Shown: positions 52,601 through 62,200 of the stretch, in pieces
Layout: every line of letters begins with the position of its first letter
Numbering within the stretch: position 1 is the stretch's first letter
Assembly: GCA_013398295.1 (NCBI GenBank)
Contig: VZSF01008493.1
Location: 1 to 64,000, forward strand
Direction: 5' to 3'
Length of the DNA: 64,000 nucleotides
Source of the DNA: Chionis minor
Taxonomy: Eukaryota > Chordata > Aves > Charadriiformes > Chionididae
The notes under the pieces: model-generated
The model's database searches: none
Seen by the model: the letters and a program-made list of their open reading frames with translations, nothing else
What the model was told of the DNA's origin: nothing
Program-made: the position numbers and the translations under genes

Positions 52601-53819
52601 CTTTCCTAGTCCTCATCTTCAGTGTTGTATCTCTCTATATTGTAAACAAATCTCTAACCAGAATAGTAGCAGCTATTCCTGCTTGCCCAACCATCGTTGA
52701 CAGAAGCTGTAGATTGTTGTGGGTTGCTCACTGGAGGCACTCAAGACCACTAGAAATCCACAAGGTCACTAGAGAATCGCTTTAACAGATGTGGTGATGA
52801 ATCATAGAATTTGCATTGGTATGTAAAGTGATGTTTAATTGGAACTTCATTTTCCATAATTTGTTTTGCTGTAGCAATAATCCTGTGGTTTTAGTCAATT
52901 GGTTGTAGGTGATTTAGTGAATACCACTATTTTTCAATTTGTTCTAATGATGTATTTGTATGTTTACCAAGTAATCCTTAAAACATCTGATTTTGTTCAG
53001 ATGTCTAAATCTTGTTTTTTAACTTACCTTTTTAACAGCAATGTGGCAGTTAATATTGTATGCCCATTTACATTCCTGGCAGAATTAAAACATATCAGTG
53101 GACAAATTATGTAATTTAGAGCCTGAAAAGAATTTTTTTCCAACAACTGCTTTTCAGTTCTTCAGGCATTAAGATAAAGGCAGTAGCAGTGCAGAGCTAG
53201 GTTGGACACTAGTGCGTATCTATCTATTGCTTTGAGCGTAGCCCTTGTCTTGGTGGTGTTGAAGCAAAACGCTTGACTTCATCATGTTTGTATTATGCTG
53301 CTGGGACTTTTCACTTGGAGTTGGGCTTTTGTGGACCTGATCTCGTTTCTGTGCATGCCAGTCACTGTCATTTCTAAAGGCTGATGCCAACCAGTTAATG
53401 CATTCAGTAACCTTTTTACCAAACACTTCAGCAGATAAGGGGGGGGGACGGCAAATGCTGTATTTTAAATGATGCAACGTGAGTAGGACTGATAGAAAAA
53501 TGCTTTCTTTTAGTCTCCTTTTCTTCTTCAATACTGCTTGCTCTGTCTTTCCCCATGGATGGCCTTGTATGCCAGCTGGCTTGTTGATCTTGCTTAAAAC
53601 TCTTATTTTAGCCTCCTTTTTTTTTTTTTAAGCTAAATATGTATTTAGAATGGTTGCTTTGCCTGTAGGTTAACAGCTGAATCCAGATTTGAAACTGCGG
53701 AAAATGAAGATAAGAAAGAAAATAAAATGATGACTGGGAAGAAAACACAAAAGAAAAAATACACAACGTTGTATGTATCTTCTAAGCCAACTTCTGAAAC
53801 ACAATGTGCTCAGCAATAG
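37451..53819 (+). CDS. SPDL1: SPDL1 (Spindly), kinetochore dynein-dynactin adaptor; complete coding region, 11 coding exons
   Basis: Joining 37451-37609, 39248-39424, 39743-39937, 40220-40369, 41019-41117, 41789-41899, 44423-44563, 46104-46213, 47349-47536, 48478-48823 and 53669-53819 gives one open frame of 608 codons. All introns are GT-AG and all phases fit. Length and sequence match vertebrate Spindly (human about 605 residues). Residues 1 to about 445 are almost continuous coiled coil. The CC1 box lies at about 20-34 with A23/A24, which in the family contacts dynein light intermediate chain. The Spindly motif GNSLFAE is at 254-260 with F258, which contacts the dynactin pointed end. Residues 445-605 are polar and probably disordered, with a basic cluster RERKRVK near 527-533 and an SPKK site (S501) of CDK1 type. 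The C terminus is CAQQ, a CaaX farnesylation box needed in the family for RZZ/kinetochore recruitment. The start ATG at 37451 aligns with the human start. Known role: brings dynein to kinetochores and permits checkpoint silencing. Confidence 0.97.
37610..39247 (+). other. SPDL1 intron between coding exons 1 and 2
   Basis: 1.6 kb intron (GTGATG...TTTTAG). It holds T-rich tracts and a short (TTTG)n run near 39064-39076. No repeat family or RNA gene was recognised. Confidence 0.8.
39248..39424 (+). CDS. SPDL1: SPDL1 coding exon 2 (residues 54-112)
   Basis: It is preceded by TTTCTTTTAG and followed by GTTTGG. It encodes 59 residues starting KFEQEKYSLQREIELKNRML and ending EISDLKNK, all coiled-coil heptads and colinear with human Spindly. 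Both ends are phase 0. Confidence 0.96.
39743..39937 (+). CDS. SPDL1: SPDL1 coding exon 3 (residues 113-177)
   Basis: The acceptor is CTGTCTTTAAG and the donor is AAG|GTGTGT. It encodes 65 residues from LENLKAELDETRLSEKQL to QIELTELESVK. The core SEELR-MSERV-E-MSSEML is very close to the mammalian protein. Phase 0 at both ends. Confidence 0.96.
40220..40369 (+). CDS. SPDL1: SPDL1 coding exon 4 (residues 178-227)
   Basis: The acceptor is TTTTTTTCTTTAG and the donor is GAG|GTATTC. It encodes 50 residues from ANVEEKLNELQYSKEQLE to KEVVSYCNALE, continuing the first long coiled coil. Phase 0 at both ends. Confidence 0.96.
41019..41117 (+). CDS. SPDL1: SPDL1 coding exon 5 (residues 228-260), first half of the Spindly motif
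   Basis: The acceptor is GCTTTAATCTAG and the donor is GAG|GTACAA. It encodes 33 residues from KAREANQELQVQLDHAVQQ to SKGNSLFAE. The SLFAE core falls at residues 256-260, the same numbering as I recall for human S256/F258, residues reported to be required for dynactin pointed-end binding. The exon boundary falls immediately after the motif's glutamate. Confidence 0.96.
41789..41899 (+). CDS. SPDL1: SPDL1 coding exon 6 (residues 261-297)
   Basis: The acceptor is ATGTTCTGTAG and the donor is AAG|GTATGA. It encodes VEDRRAEMERQLISVKIKYQ followed by a further 17 residues ending REQLQRMK, matching the segment after the Spindly motif in vertebrate orthologues. Phase 0 at both ends. Confidence 0.96.
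41900..44422 (+). other. SPDL1 intron between coding exons 6 and 7
   Basis: 2.5 kb AT-rich intron. I found no coding exon, recognisable repeat or snoRNA with properly spaced boxes. Confidence 0.8.
44423..44563 (+). CDS. SPDL1: SPDL1 coding exon 7 (residues 298-344)
   Basis: The acceptor is CCCTTTTCTCCAG and the donor is AAG|GTATGT. It encodes 47 residues from LQMATLLQMKGSQAEFEQLE to LMKVRQLEKFK, the second coiled-coil block. Phase 0 at both ends. It follows a 2.5 kb intron. Confidence 0.96.
44564..46103 (+). other. SPDL1 intron between coding exons 7 and 8
   Basis: 1.5 kb intron (GTATGT...TTTTTCAG) ending in a long T-tract. Nothing else identified. Confidence 0.8.
46104..46213 (+). CDS. SPDL1: SPDL1 coding exon 8 (residues 345-380 plus two bases of codon 381)
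   Basis: The acceptor is a long T-tract ending TTTTTCAG and the donor is TCTAA|GTACGT. It encodes ALYENMEESQASSGSKGG and then ADLLQMKLDNS. The serine/glycine-rich linker between the coiled-coil blocks is the least conserved part. Codon 381 (Asn) is split AA|C over the intron. Confidence 0.95.
46214..47348 (+). other. SPDL1 intron between coding exons 8 and 9
   Basis: 1.1 kb intron (GTACGT...CCCCAG) with an A-rich stretch followed by a long pyrimidine tract at 47318-47346. Open frames on both strands here are chance. Confidence 0.8.
47349..47536 (+). CDS. SPDL1: SPDL1 coding exon 9 (completes residue 381, to 443 plus one base of codon 444)
   Basis: The acceptor is TTTTTTTCTCCCACCCCAG and the donor is GAAG|GTAAAT. 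It encodes KETETLKNELSLQRMKALYE and onward to LDELKMKYEPE. The segments LQRMKALYESQR and ERKLF-NER are highly conserved across vertebrate Spindly. The last base G joins AA of the next exon to give Glu444. Confidence 0.96.
47537..48477 (+). other. SPDL1 intron between coding exons 9 and 10
   Basis: 0.9 kb intron. A short direct duplication (TTAACTTCTATTAG / TTAACTTCTATTGG, near 48257-48284) is visible. Nothing else identified. Confidence 0.75.
48478..48823 (+). CDS. SPDL1: SPDL1 coding exon 10 (completes residue 444, to 558 plus two bases of codon 559)
   Basis: The acceptor is TTCCTTTTTTCTTAG. It encodes the polar C-terminal region, starting LLKGTKIKTKREKIPVD, which corresponds to the human KKRREVLPVD segment, and then a fast-diverging stretch. 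It carries DASPKKQ (S501, CDK1-type site) and the basic run RERKRVKIK. The donor is CCCAG|GTCAGT. The frame stays open beyond this donor to a stop at 49026-49028 (see findings). Confidence 0.93.
48824..53668 (+). other. SPDL1 last intron (4.8 kb)
   Basis: The first 205 bases continue the exon 10 reading frame to a TGA at 49026-49028. The rest is moderately AT-rich, with a G-run at 53439-53448. No CR1 copy or known RNA gene was recognised. Confidence 0.75.
53669..53819 (+). CDS. SPDL1: SPDL1 terminal coding exon (residues 559-608, stop TAG, CAQQ farnesylation box)
   Basis: The acceptor is TTTGCCTGTAG. The split codon gives Arg559, then LTAESRFETAENEDKKENK and the conserved ending LYVSSKPTSETQCAQQ-stop, closely matching the human ending LYVSSKSTPETQCPQQ. 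Cys605 sits four residues from the end, so the CaaX spacing is intact. The intron before it is the longest in the gene, about 4.8 kb. Confidence 0.96.
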
Positions 53820-54540
53820 AACCTACTTTTCTGGAAGGAACCTGAACAATTTGGAGTCCTGCTTCAGCAGGAAATACTGAGTAAACTTGTCACACATAAA
53901 TGTACAGGTTCCGAACTTGGATGTTGATCTGCCTTGTTATATGAAGAGTATTATTGCATTAATGAGAGTTGCACTTTTGATATCCTAACTTCCCAGAGCA
54001 TGTTAAGTTCCCTGGCAATGTGACATGAAGTGTCACCTTGTCTTGAATCTTGGTAAAGTCCTTAAGTGTGTGTTAATCGTTATTTGTCTGAAGCACAGTG
54101 CTAGTCTGACAGACAAGTACTTGCTACAGAAAGTCTGTTATGCGGTAAGACAGGAGTGTGCCCTGACCAAGACAGAGTCGACAGTGTTGATGCAGAACTC
54201 AGCTAAGTCACGTGCTCCTCAATTTCTTCCGGTTGCTGGAATTGGAATTCTTAACATTGTTCAACTTTCAGACTGACCTGATTGCAAAGGCACGTGTGAA
54301 TATCTTTATGCATTTTGTGCGATAGTATTCTTTTGAAACTCTCTATAAATTCTTGTATTTGTACTAATAATTAAAGTAAACCTTTCTTTCTCTTCCTTTC
54401 TAAAATGTAGTCTATGTTGCATTTGAGACAAAACATTTATATAAAGCTGGCAGTTTTTTGATTGAGAGGTGAGGTATTTTGTAGAAAGGATTTTCTTTAA
54501 AAAAAAGTAACACTCAATAAAAGCCAAGAAACTAATGTAT
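53820..54540 (+). other. SPDL1: SPDL1 3' untranslated region
   Basis: The UTR follows the TAG at 53817-53819 and ends around 54535-54540, about 15-20 bases after the AATAAA at 54516. Its length is about 720 bases. The cleavage point is inferred from signal spacing. Confidence 0.75.
54516..54521 (+). terminator. SPDL1: SPDL1 polyadenylation signal AATAAA with downstream GT-rich element
   Basis: A canonical AATAAA is followed within about 20-40 bases by GTATGTGCTGTGTGGTGTGT at about 54537-54556, the arrangement expected of a strong cleavage site. A weaker ATTAAA lies at 54370-54375 and could give a shorter mRNA. Confidence 0.8.
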
Positions 54541-57500
54541 GTGCTGTGTGGTGTGTTCTTAGGAGACAAAACTTAACTCTCTAACTTTCTGATGACACTT
54601 CATGCAGAGTAATTGAGGTGAATGTTTAAGCTCGTTCTGATAGTAATTTTTCCCCAGCATTTATATGGAATATAAATAATCCATCAATAGTCATTTGACT
54701 CACTGTACTACAGTTTAAGCTCTGGTAGTTGAGATGAAAGCTATTTAAGACTTTTCCTTTTATATGCGTTATGAAAATATCTTGAGGAAAAATCTTACAA
54801 TCCAGTGGGTTTTAGATTTGATGGCTTGATCAGCTGTATGTTAACTTCCATTGGTACTTCAGAATCCAAAACTCCTGATGTGTCTCTGCAGTCTAACAGA
54901 TGCAACTTCAAACTCGTGTGGGTACTGCTAGTCAGCACCAAGAGACGGTAAAAGTAAACATGCTATATACAACATTTTTTTGTTGTTGTCTTCTAGCTTG
55001 GGTCAGATCATTGTTTCATTTGGTGGCTTGTACTGTAGTAGTGGTGCTGACTGTAACTTTCCCACCATGACCCCCAGAACCCTTCTAATGCACAAATGTA
55101 CCTTACAAATACAGTTTAAGTCATCTTTTGTAGAAATGTAATGGGTTTTGTTACAGTTTTGCAGTGGGGGAAGAGAATGTCTTGCACAAAGTTTTGTAGG
55201 TGGTGCTTGGAGGAACTGCCAACTACGTGTGCCTTTATGAATCAGGTGAAGGTACTTCTCCAAGCCAGCTGTTGGGATGTGCTTGTTATAGCTGTGCCGG
55301 TTCATAAGTGATGCCTGGGGTTTTGTGAACTGTGACTGTATGCGGCTGGCTTGAGCTCCTCAGTCGTTCATCTCAGCAAATAATTGAACTGAAGCATTTG
55401 GAGTGACAACTGAAGGGACTAAAGCTGTGGTAAAGTAAACTTAAATGAGCAGATGTGGCTTGTCACTTTCCAGTGCGGATTGAACTTACAGGTCCATTTA
55501 TTTCTACATAGTTAAATTTAGGCACAGCCTGGTGGCTGTTACTGCTATTGTTGAACAAAACAATTATAAATCCATGTCTCAGAGTCTGGTTGTATCACTT
55601 CATCAGTGTAAGAAATCTACTCTCTATCCAAATCCTTCAGTCCCTTATTAATGGAGTCCACAGAAACTGAGACTGTCTTATTTCTTGTTAAGATATTCCA
55701 TGATATTACAGGAAGCTAATGTGTGTCCACGAATAGTTCTTGGTCTTTTTGACTTTGCACATGTGAAATTAAACAATACTACATTGAAGAAATCATGCTT
55801 TTTGTGCTACAAAATTTTAGAAGAAAACTTTTTTATGCAAATGGTGTAAGTTACCTTTGTTTACTGTCACTCTACACTGAGATGCAAATAGCATTAAACA
55901 ACTGAAGTACATAATGGTAACTGGATACTTAAATGGGACTTACTTTAAATAGTACTGAACTGTAGATTTGTCTACCAAGACAGTTAATTATTTTTGTTGA
56001 GGTACTTGGTATATTAAACTTCTAAATGTGTTTTTTTTTAAACTGAAATAGTTTGTTTATTAATGCTACAAACAAAACCAGGGTGTTATTTCAACGAATG
56101 ACTGTCTACCCCAAAAAACTACTGCTTTACCTGTATGGCTGTAATTTCCTTGGGGTATGTAGTCTTTTTATCATCTTAGATAATACACACCTGCTTACAA
56201 GTCTTTTGTAGAATTGCATTTAGTGGGTAAGGGAAGATGGCTGGAATTGAGACTTTTGTTGTGCCATAACATACTCAAGGTATTGTTCTTTAAGTGCCTG
56301 AAAATGCTTTGCATATTTTCTTTTTTTTTTTCCCTCCTGTTTTGTTGCATCAGTTGATCTTGGCACAGAATAGAATTTGGAGCCAGTTAAATGCAACTTG
56401 TATTCTGCTGAAATCCTTCTGCGTAATGGAACTTGGCACAGCTAAAAACTGGTAATTAGTCAGCATTTTGCAAAATCTTATTTTCTGGAACTGATAGCAA
56501 TATTAATGGAAGAAAGAACTCTCCCTTCTTCCTCTGCCTGCGCTCCAACCACCCAAAAGGTAAGTTCTACCCATGAGTTCCCTAGGCAGAAAGATAGATT
56601 TATTTATTTTTTTAATCTTTTGGGAAGCAAGGAATTTTCTACTTTGCTGGAAAGACCTTCTGCCTGGAAAAAGACATAGGGAAAAGATGGTAAGGGACAG
56701 GAGGGTGACAAAGGATTATCTGTCCACTATTTTCAGTGGAATAGTAATGTGGAGTGGTAATTACACAAATGAACTAACAAATACTTGGAATGCAAACTTT
56801 CACTGACAGAGCGTAACTGTTACCTGCCTTAATTCTCTCGACCCTTGGTGGTGTTTGTCCTCTGCTGTAGGAACGTAGGATTCCAGGGTTACCATGCATG
56901 CTTTCCTCTGCGGGTGCATTTTCCTCTTAAAGCTGAAAAAAGATTTTGTTGGTTACTCCCTGTGTTAGAAGTGATGGCTAGGGCCTTCGCGGGTGCAGTC
57001 AGGCCAGGAGATGGTCTTCGCTGACACGGGAAGGTGGTAGTAGGTGCCAGTAGCTACTGAGTTCCAAAAGCATCACCACGAACGTGTGACAGGAGGCAAC
57101 AGCAGACGTGTGCAATGCTGAGGGCTTGCAGGGGGCAGGGAAGGGGATGGCAGGTGGGAAGCAGCAGTGACAGAAGTCCGGGTTCTGGGATTGGGGCATT
57201 AGCGGGGAGGTGGGACACTAAGAAGCGGAGCCTGAGCTGTGAAGCGGGGACAGAGCTGTATCCAAGTGTACGGTGGGGTGTAGATGTCTTGTACTCCTTG
57301 CAGAATCCCATCTCTGAGATGGAAGAGATTCAGGGCATCAGAAAAGTATTGCAAATTGGGCCCTGGTTTGGAGGTGAAACTTTTGTGTATCGCTACTTTG
57401 GATAATTTGTTTTCAAAACATAGTAGTATTGTATTAAGCTTATTAGACCTGTTTTTAAATGAGTGCTAGAAAGGAGCAATTTTCCTTAGGACTCTTGTAT

Positions 57501-58719
57501 TGTGGGGAAACACAATGAGGAAGAGCAACGTAGAACAAGAAAATAAATGCAAGTCATGACCGCTAGGCCAAATAGTATATGGGAAGGGGTGACTTGCTGC
57601 AGTAAGGAATATAGTTATTGCTGGTTAGGAAGTTATTACTCAAAATACATAGTAAACTAAAGGGTGAAATGGTTCAGCCTCAAAATCATTTTTTGATAAA
57701 TAAACTATAAATTGTAGAAAGATTCAGGACTCTTAGATGAAGCTGATTATCTTTAGATGGAGGTAATCTGAGTTGCTCAGGATCTAGCTGGCTTTAATAA
57801 ACATAATATGAATTTCAATGTTATTTTAGGGTGGAAAATAACTACTTGTAAAAAAAATTAACTAGTTAAGTCCTTTTGGTAGGCTAGTATGCAGACATGG
57901 TGAAGATTAGGGCAATTGAAGCAAATCCACGGTAAAGTTTAAGGTGGCTTTCCTCCAGAAATAGCTTTCAGAATACCCTGTGCGACGAGACTGGCAGACT
58001 GTGCTTCTCATGGCTGCTGGTTAAAGAACTGACACGTCATGCGTTACCAAAAACTACCCTGACGGATGTAGCATAGCACTGGTAAACAGTTGATAAACAG
58101 TGATTGCTAAGTTGCAAGGTAATATCCAGACAGGATTGTCATATGACTTTGTCGTACTGAGCAGGAGATAAAGAAAAAATAAGTCTTTTAAAGTGTTCAC
58201 TGTTTGTGTTTGTTTTGTTTTTAATTTCAAGCAGTAAGTGAAGATGATGAATGTAGGTAACATACTTGCCTTCAATTCGGTGTGTTGTCCTTAATCCAAA
58301 CTACAAACAACTTGGCCTGATCTTTGCACATCCAAAATGCCATTAAGTAAACTAGCTCACACAGCAGCCTGTGTGAAAGTAAAGGCTGTAAATAAATACA
58401 CGATAAATTACTTTTTGAAGTTTTGCATAAACAGTAAGTCTTTAAGAAAGTGCTACTTTGTTTAGAGAATAAAGAGAAACTGTCCTACTTTTTCCTCCAC
58501 AGGTAAAATGACAGAAATAAAAAGGAACGTGTGAGGTTTCAAATGCTGTGGCTTCGTCCTCATTTCTCTGTTAAGGCATAGTCTATTATGAAAAGAAATA
58601 AATATATAATCCCCATTCCAGGACAGGCTAGAAGAAGATAGTTTTTAAGATGCAGTGTCTTGTGGAGTTGAATCTTTAAAATCTGGTTTTGGTGCCATTT
58701 AAGAAATGAAGCCTCCTTG
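54541..58719. other. SPDL1-DOCK2 intergenic region
   Basis: This gap separates two same-strand genes. It is mostly AT-rich, with one GC-enriched patch of unknown nature at about 56980-57260 that contains several CpGs. No reading frame with support and no CR1 copy was seen. Confidence 0.7.
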
Positions 58720-59178
58720 ACGTTTCCGAACTGAGCTAGCCAGTGTTTAGACTCGGTACTGCAGCTGGGCACTTAACGCTGCTGCACAGCAGTACCCTTC
58801 CAGCTTGGATTTTAGGTTTAGGGTTGGTGCAGGAGAGCGCTGGGGTGGTTTTTCTCCTTTTTAGCCCGCTTGTGTGATACTTCACAGCCAGTATCGCACA
58901 ACAGAAACACCCAGTGTGGGATTCCCCTCCCCCATGACACTGGGGTACAGTATCTTGAGTTGAGAAAAGAGGAAGGAAGCTCAGAGCTCGGAACAGCAGC
59001 AAATCTCGCAGAACCCTCGCAGCTGCCTCCGCCTGCCTGCTGGTCCTCACTCACAGCGCCTGGGAAAGGGAGCTTGCTTCCAGCCTCTTTGTTTGTTACC
59101 CATCTCGAAGTCTGCATCCCATAAATCTTGGTTTCCTTGGTGGTGGGCATCCTTCAGAGCCGCACGGACTCATGTACG
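58720..59178 (+). promoter_or_regulatory. DOCK2: DOCK2 promoter and 5' untranslated region
   Basis: This block upstream of the DOCK2 ATG is richer in GC than its flanks and has scattered CpGs, but it is not a classical CpG island. A PU.1-like purine box, AAAAGAGGAAG, lies at 58965-58975, about 200 bases before the ATG. That is typical of myeloid/lymphoid promoters lacking a TATA box. The transcription start site cannot be fixed from sequence. Confidence 0.6.
58965..58975 (+). promoter_or_regulatory. PU.1/ETS-like site AAAAGAGGAAG
   Basis: It matches the PU.1 consensus (A-rich 5' flank plus GAGGAAG) and continues into a second GGAAG. Placement upstream of a leukocyte-specific gene makes it plausible. 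Binding is inferred. Confidence 0.45.
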
Positions 59179-59218
59179 ATGGCGAGATGGCACAAGACGG
59201 ACAAGAAGAGTGGCGTGG
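59179..59218 (+). CDS. DOCK2: DOCK2 first coding exon (partial gene; residues 1-13 plus first base of codon 14)
   Basis: The ATG at 59179 opens MARWHKTDKKSGV and runs into a donor G|GTATGT at 59219. Mammalian DOCK2 begins MAPWRKADKERHGV before AIYNF, with the first intron after the valine codon, so sequence, length (one residue shorter) and splice phase agree. The Kozak context is good (A at -3, G at +4). The next exon, which would start the SH3 domain, is not found before the end of the window. Known role: Rac GEF partnered with ELMO1 that drives actin remodelling and migration in leukocytes. The gene follows SPDL1 on the same strand as in mammals. Confidence rests on a 13-residue match plus synteny. 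Confidence 0.85.
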
Positions 59219-62200
59219 GTATGTAACTTACTAAACTGCCATTTCAGTTTTGTCTTCATCACTTCTGAACAGGATGTGGGCAGGTGTTTTCTCTAGTGTG
59301 ATGAGCTAACACCCTCCACTCCACCATGGTGGCTTAATTGAAATGATCAACTTTGTATAAAGTTTTAATCTCTTATACAGAATAACAAGAAGTCCACCAG
59401 TGTCAGCTTGCGAGATGTAACCCTTCGGCCCCACCACACGCACGTGTCTATCCTCTCAAATCTTGGTCTTTCACAGAAATGCAGCTTTTCCAACCTCAAT
59501 ATTTTTAGAAACATTGAATAAGTAGGATGTTGTATAATAAGTAGCAGCTAGAAGTTGTGGGGAACAAATGTAGGGGAAGGGGAATCCTACCATTGCTTAC
59601 GAGACTGTCCCTTGAGATTTGTGTTACAGAAAAACCTGTGTGTGAGTTGGTAGGACTATTTGGAAGGAAAGTAAACTTCAAAAATATTTTTTTTTTTAAA
59701 TGAATGATGTTATCTTGCATAAATGACTGAATTGCTCAGATACTATTCAGATATTGCTTAGATATTAGGAAGAATTAGGAAGAAATTCTTTACTGTGAGG
59801 GCGGTGAGCCCCTGGCCCAGGATGCCCAGAGAAGCTGTGGCTGCTCCATCCCTGGAGGTTCAAGGCCAGGTTGGACGGGGCTTGGAGCAACCTGGTCTAG
59901 TGGGAGGTGTCCCTGCCCAGGGCAGGGGGTGGCACTGGGTGACCTTTAAGGTCCCTTCCAATCTAAACTGTTCTATGATTCTCAAAAAAGAAAAAAAAAA
60001 AAGGCACCTTAAAATTAGGAATCAAAGCTGAAACACTTAAAAGAAACATCCTGCTGGATTTCACTGAGAACTGCCCGTTCTCAGTACTGAAGACATTTAG
60101 TCTTGTACTTAGGTTTAATTTACCTATAAGTGCATAGTTATTAATCTGGAATGCCCACATTCTTAGAAAAGACATTTTTTATTTTAAGAAGGCCGTGATC
60201 TTTTGTGATATGCATTAAAAACAAAAAAAACCCCACCCAACTGCTTTAATGAAATAAAATGAATCATCAAGGAATTAATAAGAGGAAAAGAATGTCTTCC
60301 TGTTCAACTTCCATGTGCAGCAGTGGCAGAATTGTGAAATGGAAGTAGCCTGTTCTGGTGGCAGTTTATACTACAAAATTAAGGGTGTAAATATTTTCTG
60401 TTTCAGTTTTATATACTGTAAAGTACTTAATTTTTGCATTTGTTTTTCTGAAAGCTATTGATTTGGGAGAATATGGCTGGATTTGTTGGATGTGGTTTCT
60501 GTATCCCTATACCAGTGACGGGTGTTGCCTTGCCTGTGGATAAAAGTACTAGATACTTATCAGTTACAGGAACAATATAAAACGAGCTTCACTTGTAGCA
60601 GCTTTTTACAGGGAGCGTTTTGGGTCAGGGTGAGTTTCATGTAACTACAAAAAAGGCTCGCTCTTTTTGCACTATAATTTTTAACATTATGGGGGCCAGA
60701 TAACCTGACTTGATGTTAAGTGTGATACAGGCTAGTGACTTTTTTTCCGTACACGTGCAGTGGTCTGACCAAGGCCTGTCTCCTGAAAAGGCTCCCGGTT
60801 GGGGTCTGTCGCTCAGCGGTCAGTCTGCCGTGCTTTGTTAACAGGGAAGTCTTGCCATTGCCAGTATGATCACCAAATATGCAAAAAGCTGGCACGATAT
60901 AGTAGTCTCTATGATATTTGAAAGGTACCAGAAACCACACATAATAAAAACCATCTTGTGAAATATTTTACTTCATAAACTTCACTGGATTGTCATTAGT
61001 TTGCTTTTATGAAGACTACAATGCTTTTTGATTGAAAAATTCACTGTGCTATTTGACTTAAAATACAATATTCAGAATATGCAATTTTTTATAACAGTAG
61101 TCTCTGATCTAAGAATATTTATTTCAAAAGAGTAAGCTTTGAACATAAACACTTTTATTTTAGCATGTAAAAAGAAAACAAATAATAGAAAATAACGTTT
61201 ACTGGCTGTATTTTAATGCTGTGAAGTTTAAACTGCCATACAGACAACACAAATTCAAGAGTTTTTAAAAACTCAGAAGGACTAGGTTTTATTTGATCTG
61301 GCAGTGGCCCAGTGCTCTTGCTCTTCAAATGTCAGCTTTAACAACTACGGCACTGTCCCTTTAGAATGAGTATGTACCGTGTGTAGCTTGTGGGGTGCTA
61401 TCGGTGCAATCACTCCTATGTACAGGTACTGCTTTCTGAAACGTGCTCTGCTAGAAATATTTCTCTCCTCTCTCATTTATCTCCCTGCTAAGACTGTTGT
61501 CTCCTTCAGCCTGGTTATTTGGGCTTAGAACAGAGACTGGGATTCTTGGAAAAGGTCTGTTAGCATAATAAGTCTGATTGCTACAATGGCTCATGTGCGA
61601 AAGACATATTTGGGTTACCCATGTTAGTCACTTCAGTGAATGCTCCACAGTCTGTTATCACGTGGATGAGGAGTCCTGAGACTTGGGAAGTTTCCAGGTA
61701 CCAACAAGGTGACCTCTTAACTTGTGGACTAGGGCTTAGAACTAACTGAAAAACTAACCTGCTGTCATATAAGCACGTAAGACATCAGTGGTGGGTTTGT
61801 GTCAGGAATAGTGAAGATAAGGGCAAAACAAAACCTTTATTTTTAATTTGCAAGTTTAAAAAATTCTTTTCCTTCTGCAAATGAAGAAAAAGCAAGTTAA
61901 TACTCGACCTACTGTTGAGATTAGCTCAAAGAAGAAACAGCCACTGTTTGACTAAGAGAAATCTGCGGAGAGCATGAGTAATATGACGGGATTATCAAGT
62001 GCACCAAATAGGAAACAGTGCAACTGATTACCTGTATCTTTAAGGAACTTTGCTAGTGCAAAATGTAGTGTAGTATCAACATGTACAACAAACGTATCAA
62101 GCTTTGATAAATTTCATTTGAATAGGTAAAGGAAGTGATATATCCAGTTTGTGATCCAGCAGATGGACTTCTGCTTTGCACTCTGGTAATTTTACAAGAT

